Shown: positions 13,408-26,388 of the stretch, in pieces
Numbering within the stretch: the stretch's first letter is position 1
Layout: each line of letters begins with the position of its first letter
Translations under genes and position numbers: made by a program
Source: Centroberyx gerrardi
Taxonomy: Eukaryota > Chordata > Actinopteri > Beryciformes > Berycidae
Assembly (NCBI RefSeq): GCF_048128805.1
Contig: NC_136016.1
Location: 6,522,501 to 6,586,500, forward strand
Length of the DNA: 64,000 nucleotides
Direction: 5' to 3'
The notes under the pieces: generated by a model
The model's input: only the letters and a program-made list of their open reading frames with translations
Told to the model about the DNA's origin: nothing
The model's database searches: none

Positions 13408-16400
13408 ATTAACCTGCGCCACGTGGTCGTGGATGCCTCCCAGCGCCATCATGCGGAGTGTGTGCAGGGTCATCTGGAGAGCCTCGACCCCTTCTGAGGT
13501 GGAGCGACTCACAGACCAGTATGACATGAGGAACATCAGATTCACTATGGGGGGAGGGAGGGAGTTGTGGTGACAGAGGTAAGAGGGTGGGAGGGGGAGA
13601 GAGACGTGGGGGAGAGAAAGCAAGAGAGAGATAGACAGTCAGTTGAACAGTACTGAAACAGGCCAAGCAGGGCTGACAGCCAGAGAGACGACCACTATGG
13701 CTCTTAGTGTCTCTACCTGGTGTGGGGAACTTGGGAGCATCTCTGAAGCCTCCATACTCCTCCTCATAGGAATGAGCCAACTGCTGGAAGCAGCGATTAG
13801 CAACGTCTGGGGCCAGAGGAGGACTCTCCCCTGGGTTTGCAACAATGGCCGTCCCTTTCTTCAGAGCTTCTAGGACTCTCTCCCCACTAGCCTCCAAAGC
13901 AGGACGGTTATTCTGCCACTGAGGAACATAAGTCATACATCAACATAAACAATGATGACCGAGAGGCAACCAGCAGGCTGGGGACAAACTACATGACTGA
14001 AAAGACTGTGAAAAAGTGGACATCACACACTTAATGACTGGCATTCACAGTTTTTTTATTTGTCTTGCATCGTAGAGGTGCACACACTTGACAATGAGTT
14101 GATTTGGGGAACACAGGCTTGACGATGAGTTGGATTTGGGGAACACACACAACAATGAGTTGGGTACACGCAACCAAAACAAATGTGGAGGAGACACTTC
14201 CTGTAATTTTTCCTTCTCCCGTGCTCAACTCTCACTGGTTATAGCTGGGCTCAGTTCAGATTTGAGTGTTCTCACACTGCAGGCGGGCGTCAAGATTTGC
14301 CCAGATTCGAGCCATAAAAATCAAACATGTTTGAAATAATGTTAATGGTACCAACTAATTAGGAGACAAGATATTCAAGTCCTCACACACTACAAGATCA
14401 TCTGTGCGACATCCCCAAACTAGTGTGATCTTGTTCCGATCCGATCCGAAAATCAATCGTGATGTTGTGGCTGTAATCGGCCTAAAAACCATGTCAAGTA
14501 TCCCCAGCCTAACATAACCCACATCAATATCTTACGACACTTATAATGCACATTTGCGTGTCTGCACACATTTCTATATACTGTATGTTCTCCCATCTGG
14601 ACACCTGATCATGTGAATAGCTTACAATGCACAGTTGCAAGTTTCAAACTGTTTTCAATACATTTGATTGGTGTTACTGATTTATCTTCAGTACTCTATT
14701 TGTCTTATTATTATTCTCTGCTGCCGCAACTCTCCCAATTTCCCCACGGCCATCATTAACATTTCATCCAATCCAATCCAATAATATCCATGTTTGTGTA
14801 AGAGAGTCACCACAACTTCTAAAACTCTCTAAAATTTAGACAGATTCAGGCGTCCAAAAAACAAACATAGTCCAAATATAGTGTTTCGGAGAAGTCTTGT
14901 TACCTGCTCCATAATTCGGGTGAGGACCGTTTGGAGTCCTGGTCTTCTTCCGTGGTCTCTAGGAGGGAAGTAGGTGCCGCCGATGAAAGGTCGAAGGTCA
15001 GGGGTCAACCACACACTCATGGGCCATCCTCCACCTCCACTTGTTGCCTGGAGACACAGGCAAGCCAAGGCCATGAAGGGTAGATAGCAAAGAAAAGCTA
15101 CAAGAGTCACTTATAAGAGATCCTAAATGCACACTCACGCATATGCGCACACACCTGTACAAATGTCATGTAGACCTTGTCCACATCAGGTCTCTCTTCT
15201 CTGTCAACTTTGATGCAGACAAAGTTCTCACTAAGGAGTTTGCCAATTTCCTCATCCTCAAAAGACTCCCTCTCCATCACATGGCACCAATGGCATGTTG
15301 AGTAGCCCACTAAGAAAGGGGACAGCGGGGAAGAGAGATTTAGAGGTAAAAGAAATGTTTCACTTTCAATAAAAGCACTAATGTAGTAAATTAGTATGAA
15401 ATCATGTGCAAAAAAACTTAAAATTCCTCCTTTTCACCTGGTATTGACAGGCTTCTAGTATCCTGATTGTGTCTACATATGATTGAGCTGAATTATTATT
15501 ACACCTGACGTCGCCTGAAGATGCATTGCATTTACACTTTGTTGTTAATGTTCCCAAATGCATTTCTGACCATTTCTGGATTTTAAGTGTTTTAAGATGC
15601 ATGTTAATGCCAGGTGTAATAGAGGTCTATTACCTGAAAGGAAGATGGGTTTATCTTCACTCTTGGCTTTGTCAAAAGCATCTTGTCCCCATGGATACCT
15701 AAGACAAAGATGAAATTAGGCTATGTTTTATCAGCTTTCAGAGCGTGTGCCTGTCTGTAGTTTAAACTCACTCACCAGTCAACAGGGTTGTGTGCGTGTT
15801 GCAGCAGGTAGGGCGACCTCTCCTTGGCTAACCTGTTGGTGTGTTTGTGAGAGGTCGATGGTGGCCCTTCACTTCCCGATGCCATGCTCAAACTGGCAGA
15901 TGAACTGGACATAAAAACACACAAATTACTGGTTCTAGCCTGGTGCAGCAGGCTCCTCCAGCACCTTTCTAAGTTTTCATTAATTTTTTCTTCTTCTTTT
16001 TTTTCTTTTCATTACTGTGTAATTAATGGCCTGTAATTTGAAGGGTTACCTAAAAGACTAAAGAGTATTTGGCCAGCTGTCAAAATTGACAATAGCAAGC
16101 AAGCTAATTAAAACAGCTAGCTACTAATGTATATAATATTGTAGCGAGCAAAGCACCTGGTGTAACAACAATTCAACAGCAATGCAACAACATAGTACAT
16201 GTAACATTACATGAGCTGGCTGAACATAAACCTTGCATAAGACAGCATAGGTCACCTATTAGCACAATTGCTAGTCTTCATTGCCTGAAGTTAATTGGAT
16301 ATTACTTGATAGATATTTCCTGTCATTGCTGCGTAATTAATTGCCTGTAATTTAAAGGGTTACTTGAAAGACTAAATAGCAGTTGTCAACCTGCCAGCTG

Positions 16401-17749
16401 TCAAAACTGACATCAGCAAGCAAGCTAATTAAAAACACAGCTACAGTACTAACCTGTATATAATATTGTAGCGAGCCAAGCACCGGTCTGTAACAACCAC
16501 AAACATAAACCAACATAAAATAGCGTAGGTTACCTATTGGCTAGCAGCATTAGCCAGTCTTCACTGCCTGAAGTTTATTGATGGCTAGTTTTATCTAACG
16601 TTATCTAGTGAGCCGTTAAACTACAGTAGCTAACATGCTACCAGTTAGCAATTACTGTCATGCAGTAACGCGAGTTACTATCTATTTAGCCAGAATACAC
16701 TGTATAGCACATGGTTATCAAGTAGCTGTTAGTGAGTTAGCCACACAGAAGCCATACCACAGACAGTATACAGTATATTGAGATTGGCCATACCGTCTTC
16801 TCTGGAAAGACACGGCAAACTCCATTAACAAATCTGTTATGTGACCATACTTACGTGACAAGTCACATAACGTTAACTCAAAATATGATGCAATACATTT
16901 TCTGGATTGTTATGAAACACATTTAAATTCGGCATACATATAATCCACCAACAAGCATTTACAGTATATTGAGACTGGCCATACCGTCTTCTCTGAAAAA
17001 CACGCCAAACTTCATTAACAAATCTGTTATGTGACCATACTTACGGTGACAAGTCACATAACGTTAACTCAGAAAATATGACGCAATACATTTTCTGGAT
17101 TGTTAGGAAATACATTTAAATTCGGCATACATGTAATCCACCAACAAGCATTTATTTCAATACCATTTTAAACATTTATTATTGGTTTACACTGGTTTAC
17201 TCAATGGTGAACCTGTTCTTGAAGTTGTCATTTTCTTGAAAACGAGTGTTGCTTGGTGAATTATATGTATGCCGAATTGAAAAGTGCATCCTAAAACTTC
17301 GGTCTTAAGTCATATGTTATGGGACATGTACCTTTGCCAATAACAAGAGACGCATTCAATTGTCAGATTTTTGAATGGAGTTTTGCGTTACGCTCCTCCT
17401 TATACAAAAGAGAAAGGCACGTAACTGGGCAGGCGATACAGTAACTTCACAGTAGCTATCATGCTACCAGCAAGCATGCTTGCTACATGACAAACTACCG
17501 TTAGCTAGCTTATTAGCTGACAGCTGGCTACTAGCCGTGGCTTTACCTGAAGCGGTAGTGGGCCGGCGGGGGATGGAGAAGCGGGGACCTGTCGCTTGCT
17601 GGTGGGTGAGGAGTTTGTGTGACACCCCTGATATTACACTCCGGGATCTGATGTGGACTGTCCGCTCCCAAAAAAGCTATACTTAGCAGGCGAGCAGGCT
17701 CCACACGGCTATTTTTTGACGCCGACCGCCCCCATGCTAGTCTTAACAT
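2094..17749 (-). CDS. spata20: spata20, thioredoxin-fold / six-hairpin protein, 3' end outside window
   Basis: Thirteen coding exons: 17749-17547, 15904-15776, 15698-15634, 15309-15155, 15047-14904, 13918-13717, 13544-13414, 13061-12957, 11852-11778, 10406-10194, 9727-9535, 7737-7569, 2302-2094. Splice phases agree throughout, giving 664 codons; roughly the last 140 residues of the family lie left of position 1. The product matches spermatogenesis-associated protein 20 (DUF255/YyaL family). Seen: [15 protein letters not shown], the thioredoxin-like CHWC at about residues 138-141, [27 protein letters not shown], then toroid motifs [38 protein letters not shown]. The start at 17749 gives an arginine-rich, acid-poor leader like the human protein and plausible for mitochondria; a later in-frame ATG at 15885 is the alternative. 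The biochemical role is uncertain; the family is proposed to act in redox or sugar chemistry and is testis-enriched in mammals. Introns 1 (1.6 kb) and 12 (5.3 kb) are loaded with repeats. Confidence 0.95.
2733..2779. repeat. (AC)n microsatellite
   Basis: Uninterrupted AC dinucleotide run in spata20 intron 12. A shorter AC run lies at about 4030-4056 in the same intron. Confidence 0.95.
5310..5402 (+). repeat. tail of a tRNA-derived SINE-like element
   Basis: The stretch contains TCCTGAGCAAGACACTGACC and then CTGGATAAGAGCATCAGCTA. These two phrases are typical of the body and 3' tail of fish SINEs that end in a GGATAAAAGCGTC-type motif. No tRNA-like head is clear here, so the copy is probably 5'-truncated. 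Confidence 0.5.
5574..5807 (+). repeat. dispersed repeat, copy A
   Basis: Similar over about 200 bp to 8327-8540. Shared landmarks in the same order are TGTCCA..TTGCTACTCT, CACAACAGTGATTC, GGTAGGTCTTTCCC, GCACACAGGAAGT-like sequence and TTTGTTTGGAATAAA. No coding potential was seen. The family was not identified. Confidence 0.6.
8327..8540 (+). repeat. dispersed repeat, copy B
   Basis: Second copy of the element at 5574-5807, lying in spata20 intron 11 in the same orientation. It keeps the same order of landmarks, with moderate divergence and indels, so the two are independent old insertions or an old segmental copy. Confidence 0.6.
11500..11750. repeat. interspersed repeat ending in a CA run
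   Basis: Sequence rich in degenerate CCTAACC/AACCC motifs (about 11525-11600) leads into GTGAGGACTGGCAAAATGTC, then GTGAGGACATTTGGTCCTC and a CA run at about 11704-11732. This layout recurs in fish genomes as a small dispersed element with a terminal microsatellite. The assignment is from memory of the pattern and was not searched. Confidence 0.4.
13073..13139. repeat. (GA)n tract forming the polypyrimidine tract of spata20 exon 8
   Basis: A GA run of about 66 bp. On the coding (minus) strand it is a (CT)n run ending about a dozen bases before the acceptor AG of the exon starting at 13061, so the microsatellite itself supplies the polypyrimidine tract. Confidence 0.9.
13371..13404. repeat. 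(TG)n tract just inside spata20 intron 7
   Basis: On the coding (minus) strand this is a CA run starting about 9 nt into the intron after the exon 7 donor (exon end 13414). CA runs near donors are known binding sites for hnRNP L-type splicing regulators; any effect here is inference. Confidence 0.9.
14085..14166. repeat. short tandem repeat, about 3 units
   Basis: The phrase TTGACAATGAGTTG..TTTGGGGAACACA recurs, with the third unit truncated to AACAATGAGTTGGG. The period is roughly 31-35 bp. It lies in spata20 intron 5 and is non-coding. Confidence 0.7.
15433..15618. mobile_element. small terminal-inverted-repeat element (MITE-like)
   Basis: The left end reads CACCTGGTATTGACA and the right end, reverse complemented, reads CACCTGGCATTAACA. 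This gives imperfect 15-bp terminal inverted repeats about 185 bp apart, with no coding content. The end sequence resembles a common fish MITE. It fills most of spata20 intron 3 and ends about 16 bp from the donor of exon 3 (exon end 15634). Confidence 0.55.
16016..16580. repeat. diverged tandem duplication in spata20 intron 1
   Basis: About 16016-16300 and 16330-16580 are diverged copies. Shared landmarks in order are GTAATTAAT.GCCTGTAATTT, GGGTTAC.T.AAAGACTAAA, CCAGCTGTCAAAA.TGACA, AGCAAGCAAGCTAATTAAAA, TATATAATATTGTAGCGAGC, AAAGCACC-like sequence and TTCA.TGCCTGAAGTT. No coding sequence was seen. Confidence 0.75.
16771..17153. repeat. 191-bp near-identical tandem duplication
   Basis: Copy 1 starts at 16771 and copy 2 at 16962, both with CAGTATATTGAGA.TGGCCA, and they stay alignable base by base to AACAAGCATTTA. 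Each unit carries an internal inverted repeat, TTATGTGAC and GTCACATAA, around a 16-17 nt spacer. Few differences separate the copies, so the event is much younger than the duplication at 16016-16580 beside it. Confidence 0.9.
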
Positions 17750-17853
17750 CTTAATCCAACAGCCAGTGCAAGTTGACTGCTGTGTTGCTTACTTAAGCTA
17801 CTTTGTCAGACCGTCAGACCAACCAAAACACTCAGCAGGTAGAAGGGCCTTAC

Positions 17854-17859
17854 TTTATT
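17854..17859 (-). terminator. candidate polyadenylation signal for the plcxd1-like gene
   Basis: AATAAA on the minus strand, about 370 bp after the stop codon at 18225. It is the first canonical hexamer I noticed downstream. Confidence 0.4.
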
Positions 17860-17930
17860 GCAGTCATATAATTTGGCCACATGATGGCGCTGTAACAAGA
17901 GAGGACCACTAATAACAATCACTTTCAGAA

Positions 17931-17974
<44 letters not shown>

Positions 17975-18111
17975 TTTGATTATATCCTCATACCAAAGAG
18001 AACACACGAAAAGAAACCTATGCTAATAACTTCACTAAACAAAGGACTCCTCAATTTTTCTCTTTTTAATATGTTCTTGTTACATTGTGCCAAAAAATCT
18101 GAGGCCGTTCT

Positions 18112-18114
<3 letters not shown>

Positions 18115-18176
<62 letters not shown>
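18115..18176. repeat. (TG)n microsatellite, about 31 units
   Basis: Perfect TG run in the 3' flank or 3'UTR of the plcxd1-like gene. A second, shorter TG run lies at 17939-17971. Confidence 0.95.
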
Positions 18177-18177
<1 letters not shown>

Positions 18178-18224
18178 TGGAGAGAGAAGGAGATGTGTGT
18201 TTCCCACTGTACTCTCAAATATGT

Positions 18225-20968
18225 TTACAGCATTTTGTCATTGAGCTTGATGACAGTGGAGACAAAGTCGTCACGATTCACCAAGTCTGAGGCGATGATG
18301 TTCACACATGTTTTGCAGGCTCCTGGAGTTTGCTTTTTCACCCACTCCAGCAGCGTTGGCAGACTCCTCAGTATGGCCTTGGCCAGGGTGTCACAGGGGC
18401 GAAGGATGTACTTGACTGCTTTGCTATTCTCCGGCAGAGTCAGATTCAAACCGCAGATGAAGAAACCTGCCAATCAATGGAGGGCAACGCTCAGCAATCT
18501 CTTTCTCATTTACCAAAACAGCATAGAAATAGCTATAGCCTACATTTTAAATGACACTGCAGTGCAACTCAGTGGGAATCAAACCCACTCTGGCATTATT
18601 AGTACCATGCTCAACTCACTGAGCTACAGGACCATAGAAAACTCACGGTTGAGAGGCCTCCCAGGTTTCAATTTGTCATCCAGTTTTGATTCAACTTCTG
18701 CAGAGTCCATACTTCGACCATAGTAGTATGTTGGATTCATCCATAACTCTGGGTGCTGATTTGCTTTATAATCATATGAGATTATGACGTTTCTCCCTGA
18801 TTCCCAGCAGCATTTCAGAGTAGGGGTTTCCTGTTATATGCGAGATGAAGAGTGTTTTCAATTAATCGTTTTATTTATTTAGCTTATTTTTTTTGTTTTT
18901 AGCTTGTGTATTTCTTTCACTTTTATTTGAGAGGTCATAGTACTTGACTTTGGTACTTCATGATGTGATATGTTAGACTCATCCATTTCAATAAACCAGC
19001 CACATCTCTATTCAGAGGCGTGAAGATATTCTATAATACTGTACCCGTGTATGGAAGAGTTTGGCTCCAAACAGGGTCTTGATGAAGCTGATCAGATGGT
19101 TGTGGAGGGGGTCTTCCACCCCTTTGAAGTGGGATAAAGCCAGGATCAGGATCTCTTTAGGGTGCATCTCTGCCCAGTCATTTATAACCCTGAGAACACT
19201 CTGACACACACATAGAGACGGACATAGAGAAACGGTGACTCTCTAATACAGGAAGGGTCAAATGAAGATATACAGTATATTTTGTTTGATATATAATTTC
19301 AGTTGATTCAAAGGAAAAAATACGTTATAGGGATAGTTCACTTCGGTGGATCATTTGCATTTTTTGTGCATAAGAGTGCACAAGAGTGCTCATGAATGAT
19401 CCAAATTTTTACCTCAAATGAGATATTTCAGACACCACTGGTATGATTTTGACAAAACTGGAGGGATGATGCATTTTGCATTTTGGCTTTTAAAAACGTT
19501 ACACTAATTTGCCTGATGGTGACGCTGTATTTCCCGGTCAAAAACTTTGCAAGGCCATAACTGTTGCATCACCAGTCCGATTTTGATGAAACTCGGAGTG
19601 ATGATGCATCTTGTTACTGATTGACCCAAGGGGTGCCTGCATGACATGTTTACTCGTTCATTCTGTGTTCTGGATCTAACTTGACAAGTAATTATTTTTC
19701 CTGTTTGCAGTTATCCATATTGAGAGCTGGGAATAAAAGTCCCACATGCCAGTGGTGGCAGCTTATCCACAGAGCAGCTATTGATGAAGGTGTCAACCCT
19801 CATCAATACCTTCACCTGCTCCTGAACTTTTATGGAGGTGTGCGTTGCTGAAAGATGAAAATGTTCTCCCAAAGCGGCATATTGTGTTAATAATGAGAGT
19901 ATGTCTGACATTTTCATCGCCAGCCTCACCTCCACATCAGTCTGTGTGTACAGACCGTGGTAGAAGTACAGCCTGGTGGGGTCGCTGTCGTCTGGTCTGA
20001 GTGATTCTCAGGTCAAAGTAGCGAACCCCTGCATCCAGTTGTTCTGTGATGGTCGCCTCCTGTATCACAAACCAGCACAATGATATGACAGACAAACTAC
20101 ACTAACTTCTCTGCCTTTCTTGCACACACACAAATACAGCAGACACTCACAAGATGTGAATTACTCTGACCTGAGTGACGGTCCACTTGTATATTATTTT
20201 ATGTACACAAGGAAGCTTGTCCAATGGTTTCAACTGATCAGGCTCAATTATATGTGAGTTTACGTCCAAGTCATAACTCATCGTGTCATGGCTACCTAGG
20301 AATGACCAAACACACACAGACACACACACAGGCTTCAGAAATCAGAATCAGAAATACTTTATTGATCCCCGAGGGGAAATTGGGTTTCGTTGCAGTTGCT
20401 CACAGAAATATATATAGGCATAGAGAAATTATAAGAAAAATAGAAATAAGAAATAAATATAAAAATATGTAGAATATGTGCATTATACTACAATAAAATA
20501 AAAATATGTAAAGTACCATATGTGCATTATAAAACTATGTGCAAATAAAAATATGTAAAGTATGTGCATTATACTGCAATATATAACAACAATAATATAG
20601 AAATAAGAAAAATAAGGGGGGGAGGGGGAGTAGGAGGAAATCCCTGACCTGGGCCTTTCAACTTCTGCTTTTTTCCTTCCCCTTTATTTTGAATTATTGC
20701 ACAAAAGTATTACCGGAATCAGTATTGCACAGGCTTCATAACAATATCACTGTTTTAATGTTCTAGATTGTTTAATAGATCGGTACAGTGTAACAACTGG
20801 CAAGTGTACAATACAGTAACACTGTAATCAATAATGCCGTTTCAGCATCATACCTGGTATAGCCAGATTCCACAGGGGGATGTTCTGAAGTTTATCTGGT
20901 AGTCCTGACATCCAGTCAGAGGAGCCAGATCTTTCTCCTCTCCCTCCTTGGTCTACAACCACAGCCAT
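18225..20968 (-). CDS. plcxd1: PI-PLC X-domain protein, plcxd1-like, with a frame break in one exon
   Basis: Coding exons are 20968-20854, 20295-20171, 20059-19930, 19200-19045, 18830-18647 and 18466-18225. A non-coding first exon ends at 21103, and the ATG sits right after an acceptor AG. The product matches PI-PLC X-domain-containing proteins, closest to PLCXD1. Seen: DWMSGLP..IPLWNLAIPGSHDTMSYDL (first catalytic His in SHD), KWTVTQ, EQLDAGVRYFDLRI, YFYHGLYTQTDV (second catalytic His), HPKEILILALSHF, and C-terminal CVNIIASDLVNRDDFVSTVI. Without the break the protein would be about 316 residues, against about 323 in human. The 20059-19930 exon is 130 nt where a multiple of three is needed; the frame shifts between FDLRI and DDSDPTRLYF at about 19993-20007. 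All other phases fit. This could be an assembly error, a polymorphism or a recent pseudogene; the intact remainder favours one of the first two. PLCXD proteins are thought to cleave phosphoinositides. Confidence 0.85.
18545..18641 (-). mobile_element. tRNA-derived SINE in plcxd1-like intron 5
   Basis: The minus strand reads GGTCCTGTAGCTCAGTGAGT (A-box region) and, about 30 nt on, GTGGGTTTGATTCCCAC (B-box with a perfect T-arm stem), then GCACTGCAGTG. This is the tRNA-like head of a fish SINE. It takes up over half of a 180-bp intron and abuts the donor of the exon ending at 18647. It is unlikely to be a working tRNA gene: the anticodon-arm region does not fold convincingly and it sits inside a gene. 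Confidence 0.8.
19330..19640. repeat. intronic sequence with a repeated 30-bp phrase
   Basis: GATTTTGACAAAACTGGAG followed by GATGATGCAT recurs about 130 bp later as GATTTTGATGAAACTCGGAG plus GATGATGCAT. The phrase and the upstream GGATAGTTCAC resemble low-complexity fish repeats. It lies in the 729-bp plcxd1-like intron between 19930 and 19200. Confidence 0.45.
20336..20600 (+). mobile_element. retroposon 3' tail plus AT-rich tandem repeat
   Basis: AATACTTTATTGATCCCCGA followed by GGGGAAATT at about 20350-20380 is a very common fish retroposon 3' end. It is followed by an AT-rich region where AAAATATGTAAAGTA and TGTGCATTATA alternate two to three times (about 20465-20575). It lies in the plcxd1-like intron between 20854 and 20295. 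Confidence 0.65.
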
Positions 20969-21103
20969 CTGAAATTCTACATACATGTACAACTCACCTT
21001 GCAAATCTCTTACAAAATACGACAGTTTGTAGCTCAAAATGAACAAATTGTCATGAAATAGAAGGGACTTAAACGTCAAAAGTTTGGAGAAACACTGCTC
21101 ACC

Positions 21104-22474
21104 TTGCCAAGGTAATTTCCAGCCCCGCTTCAATCCTTCTGTCCTTAGGTTTTGACAGTGAAGCAGTAGAGAGTTGGAATCGGTTTATATAGTTAAGTGT
21201 AGGCTCATTACAACACTGAACAGCCTATCCTTTACTGGGAGGAAAAAGCAATATGTAAATGATCTACCATTCTTGACAAATGCACAGTAATTCCACAGTA
21301 AGGGTGAAACAAGGAAGTCACTCAAGTATTTGTTCTCTAGCAACCCAAATCCAAACAAATCAGCTTACAATAGAACCAGTTTTGATCTGAATGTTTGATA
21401 ATGGATTTACCTAAAAAAAAATAGGAATGTTTTTTCCATTCAACATGTTGTATTATCATAGAACACACTTTAAATTTAACATTGTCAGTATTTGCTGATC
21501 TTAAACCTGTAAGATTTTAAATATTTTTTCGGAAAATCAATGTACTAACAGAAAAATCGGTCAACTCTGTTATAGACAAATTGGGTTAAATATATATAGT
21601 CAACAAATGTAATACAATTTAAAATCATGCCTTCCCTAAGAGAACTTCTGTCTCTACATCCATTAATTCAACTTTAAATCTAATAAGATAAAGACTTTTT
21701 GTTTTGGAGTAAAAAAATCAAAAAAATTAACATGGTAGTCAAGTTAAAAATAACAGTTTTTCTTGCTCCTGAATTGACATTTTGGAGGTATGAGGTTTTT
21801 ACCCGACATTTTATTTGTGTCACCCTATAGGTAAACACTCAGGTAATGTAATTATCAATGATTTATCAAAAAATTAACGTTAGACACTAGTCTGACATGC
21901 TTGATAAACACAAGTCCAGGGCAAAGTGTATGAATGAGGAACAATGGTAAGACGTAGAGCAAATACACATATCTTTCTTCTCTAACATCTTGTTTTAACA
22001 TCAAATCAAGGAGGTAACTATGCCATTTCATAGGGTCTTTAATATGACAATAGAGTAAACATATGCACAAGAATCTACTACACAACAGTGTTTTATTGCA
22101 TGCATGTTTCATGTTTCATGTGTTCATATCATAAGATTCTTTGTGATTTGTTCCCATGCGTTGCCATCTTGAGCGAGATATTAGCTCATCATTGTCACAA
22201 ACCTACATCCCTCTCTCCTTATAGTACAACTGAAACACAAAGCCACTACACCAGTCGAGATGCTTCAACTCATTTTATTGCTTTTGAAGAAATTTCATAT
22301 AGAATCTGTTATAGGATAGAGGATAGCTCTCAGTCTCAGGCGTTACATAACTCATCACAGTACTACTGACATGCACGCATGTCGGAAAATGGCATTATTG
22401 CACTAGGATGCATATATCGTTGTTGCGTGGCTCTCGGACGATTCATCCAGGTGATCTTGGTTTGATTATCTAGC
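21104..22474. other. intergenic spacer, plcxd1-like to pepsinogen, no gene seen
   Basis: AT-rich sequence upstream of the plcxd1-like first exon (ending at 21103) and downstream of the pepsinogen stop at 22475. Apart from the pepsinogen polyadenylation hexamer I see no coding sequence, RNA gene or clear repeat here. Confidence 0.6.
22274..22279 (-). terminator. candidate polyadenylation signal for pepsinogen
   Basis: AATAAA on the minus strand, about 200 bp past the stop codon, giving a 3'UTR of normal size for a pepsinogen mRNA. Confidence 0.6.
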
Positions 22475-25168
<2,694 letters not shown>

Positions 25169-25366
25169 GGTCTCTGCTCTGCTGTCAACTGTGGAAGATG
25201 ACACATTTCAGTCAAGCAACACGCAAAGTCACATCGCTAAGCCAAAATACACTGCAGAACCATTCAAACTGAACTTCTACAATATTAGTGAAGTCATTAG
25301 TGGACTCGGACTCACCTGTAGCCTCCAAAAGCTGAGTAACCAGACAGGCACGCGTCCTCTTTTATA
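25169..25366 (-). promoter_or_regulatory. pepsinogen promoter, TATA box and 5'UTR intron
   Basis: TATAAAAG lies on the minus strand at 25366-25359. About 30 nt downstream would be the transcription start (near 25330-25336). A short untranslated exon then ends at 25316 with the donor TACAG|GTGAGT. Its acceptor CCACAG is at 25189, 20 nt before the ATG at 25168. A strong TATA box fits a highly expressed, tissue-restricted digestive gene. The exact start site is inferred from spacing. Confidence 0.7.
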
Positions 25367-26388
25367 CAGGTGGACTGACATTCTATCATTACGTTTACCA
25401 TTACCTAATCACACCGATAAGGCAATGCACACACACCATTTCCACTGCAAATGATAAGTAATGGAGAAATAATGGTTGACCTCAAGACAATGTCAATCAT
25501 GTGATTAAAAAAAGGAAAGCAAACTTTTGGAAAAGGTTTGCATATCTGCACCAGAGTAATATTTGTGTGCACTTTAAAGGTGCTAACTTGGCAAAGGCCA
25601 ACACAGAGGGTCTCTTCACAAAGTCAAAAGAAGGGTAGAGATTGACGAAGTGCCAAGATGCAAACTGATGTTCAACCGTTGGGCTCCAATATGTCAAGGT
25701 GGAATCATGCATATCCTTGAGATAAAAAAGCCAGTCCAGTCATGTATTATCAAAACCAGCAAATCTCCAATATTGTCTTTGTATTTCATTTAAAATAGAC
25801 AAACACCATGGACAGTTACCTTTGCAAATGCAGAGTGGTGGTTCTGAGTAGAGTTCGCTGCTGCATTATCAGCTGTTTACTCTTATATCAAACTGGAAAG
25901 GTCTTTTCCTATTACTGCTGATATAAGATCCGGAGGACTATTTTATCACTTAAAATAAACACATTTCTAACAACTGTTGTACACAGAGTACAATTATAAG
26001 ACAAGACTGTTTCCTTGTTTGTATGAACGAGAATGCTAAATAACAATGACACATACTCTCTTTCAGACCATAAGGTCACTTGTCTTTATTTGTCTGCAGA
26101 ACAATAACATCCACATTGTCTTTTACAAAAGTATGTCAACATACAGTAGAATTACATTCACAAGTAGCTCTCCAATAACAAGCAGCTATGCAATATTGGT
26201 ATGGTACAAATTATGCGCAAAGAGGTAGACAACAGTGAAAACTTGTCTCTTGCACTAGTTTCCTATGGTATTTGTTCAAGCTTTACAGAGATTATACTCA
26301 TTCTTGCTCTCTTGCTCTCTCTCTCTTACTGTGTGTTCACACTGAGTTGCTGAGTTGTTCACAGCTAAGCTTGCAGTGGAACACATGG
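25367..26388. other. intergenic spacer, pepsinogen promoter side to pkd1 3' end
   Basis: About 1 kb containing distal pepsinogen upstream sequence and the pkd1 3'UTR. A minus-strand AATAAA at 26090-26085 is the likely pkd1 cleavage signal. I see no coding sequence or clear repeat. Confidence 0.6.
26085..26090 (-). terminator. candidate polyadenylation signal for pkd1
   Basis: AATAAA on the minus strand, about 300 bp after the pkd1 stop codon (26391-26389). Confidence 0.5.

Larger units (their letters stand above)
17750..18224. other. intergenic spacer, spata20 5' end to plcxd1-like 3' end
   Basis: A head-to-tail spacer of about 475 bp. It must hold the spata20 promoter, but no TATA box is obvious. 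It also holds two TG microsatellites (17939-17971 and 18115-18176) and a minus-strand AATAAA at 17859-17854 that could end plcxd1-like transcripts. Confidence 0.6.

Noticed and set aside
14380-14520. Possible further MITE with CCGATCCGATCC motifs
   Set aside because: I could not find matching terminal inverted repeats or a second copy in the window.
15107-15310. A stand-alone small gene with a CHWC motif
   Set aside because: It is exon 4 of spata20; splice sites and phase join it to its neighbours.
17933-18244. Open frames made of VCVCVC or THTHTH
   Set aside because: They are translations of TG/CA microsatellites.
18545-18641. Possible tRNA gene
   Set aside because: A- and B-box regions are present, but the copy is inside an intron, has a SINE-type body after it and no convincing anticodon arm.
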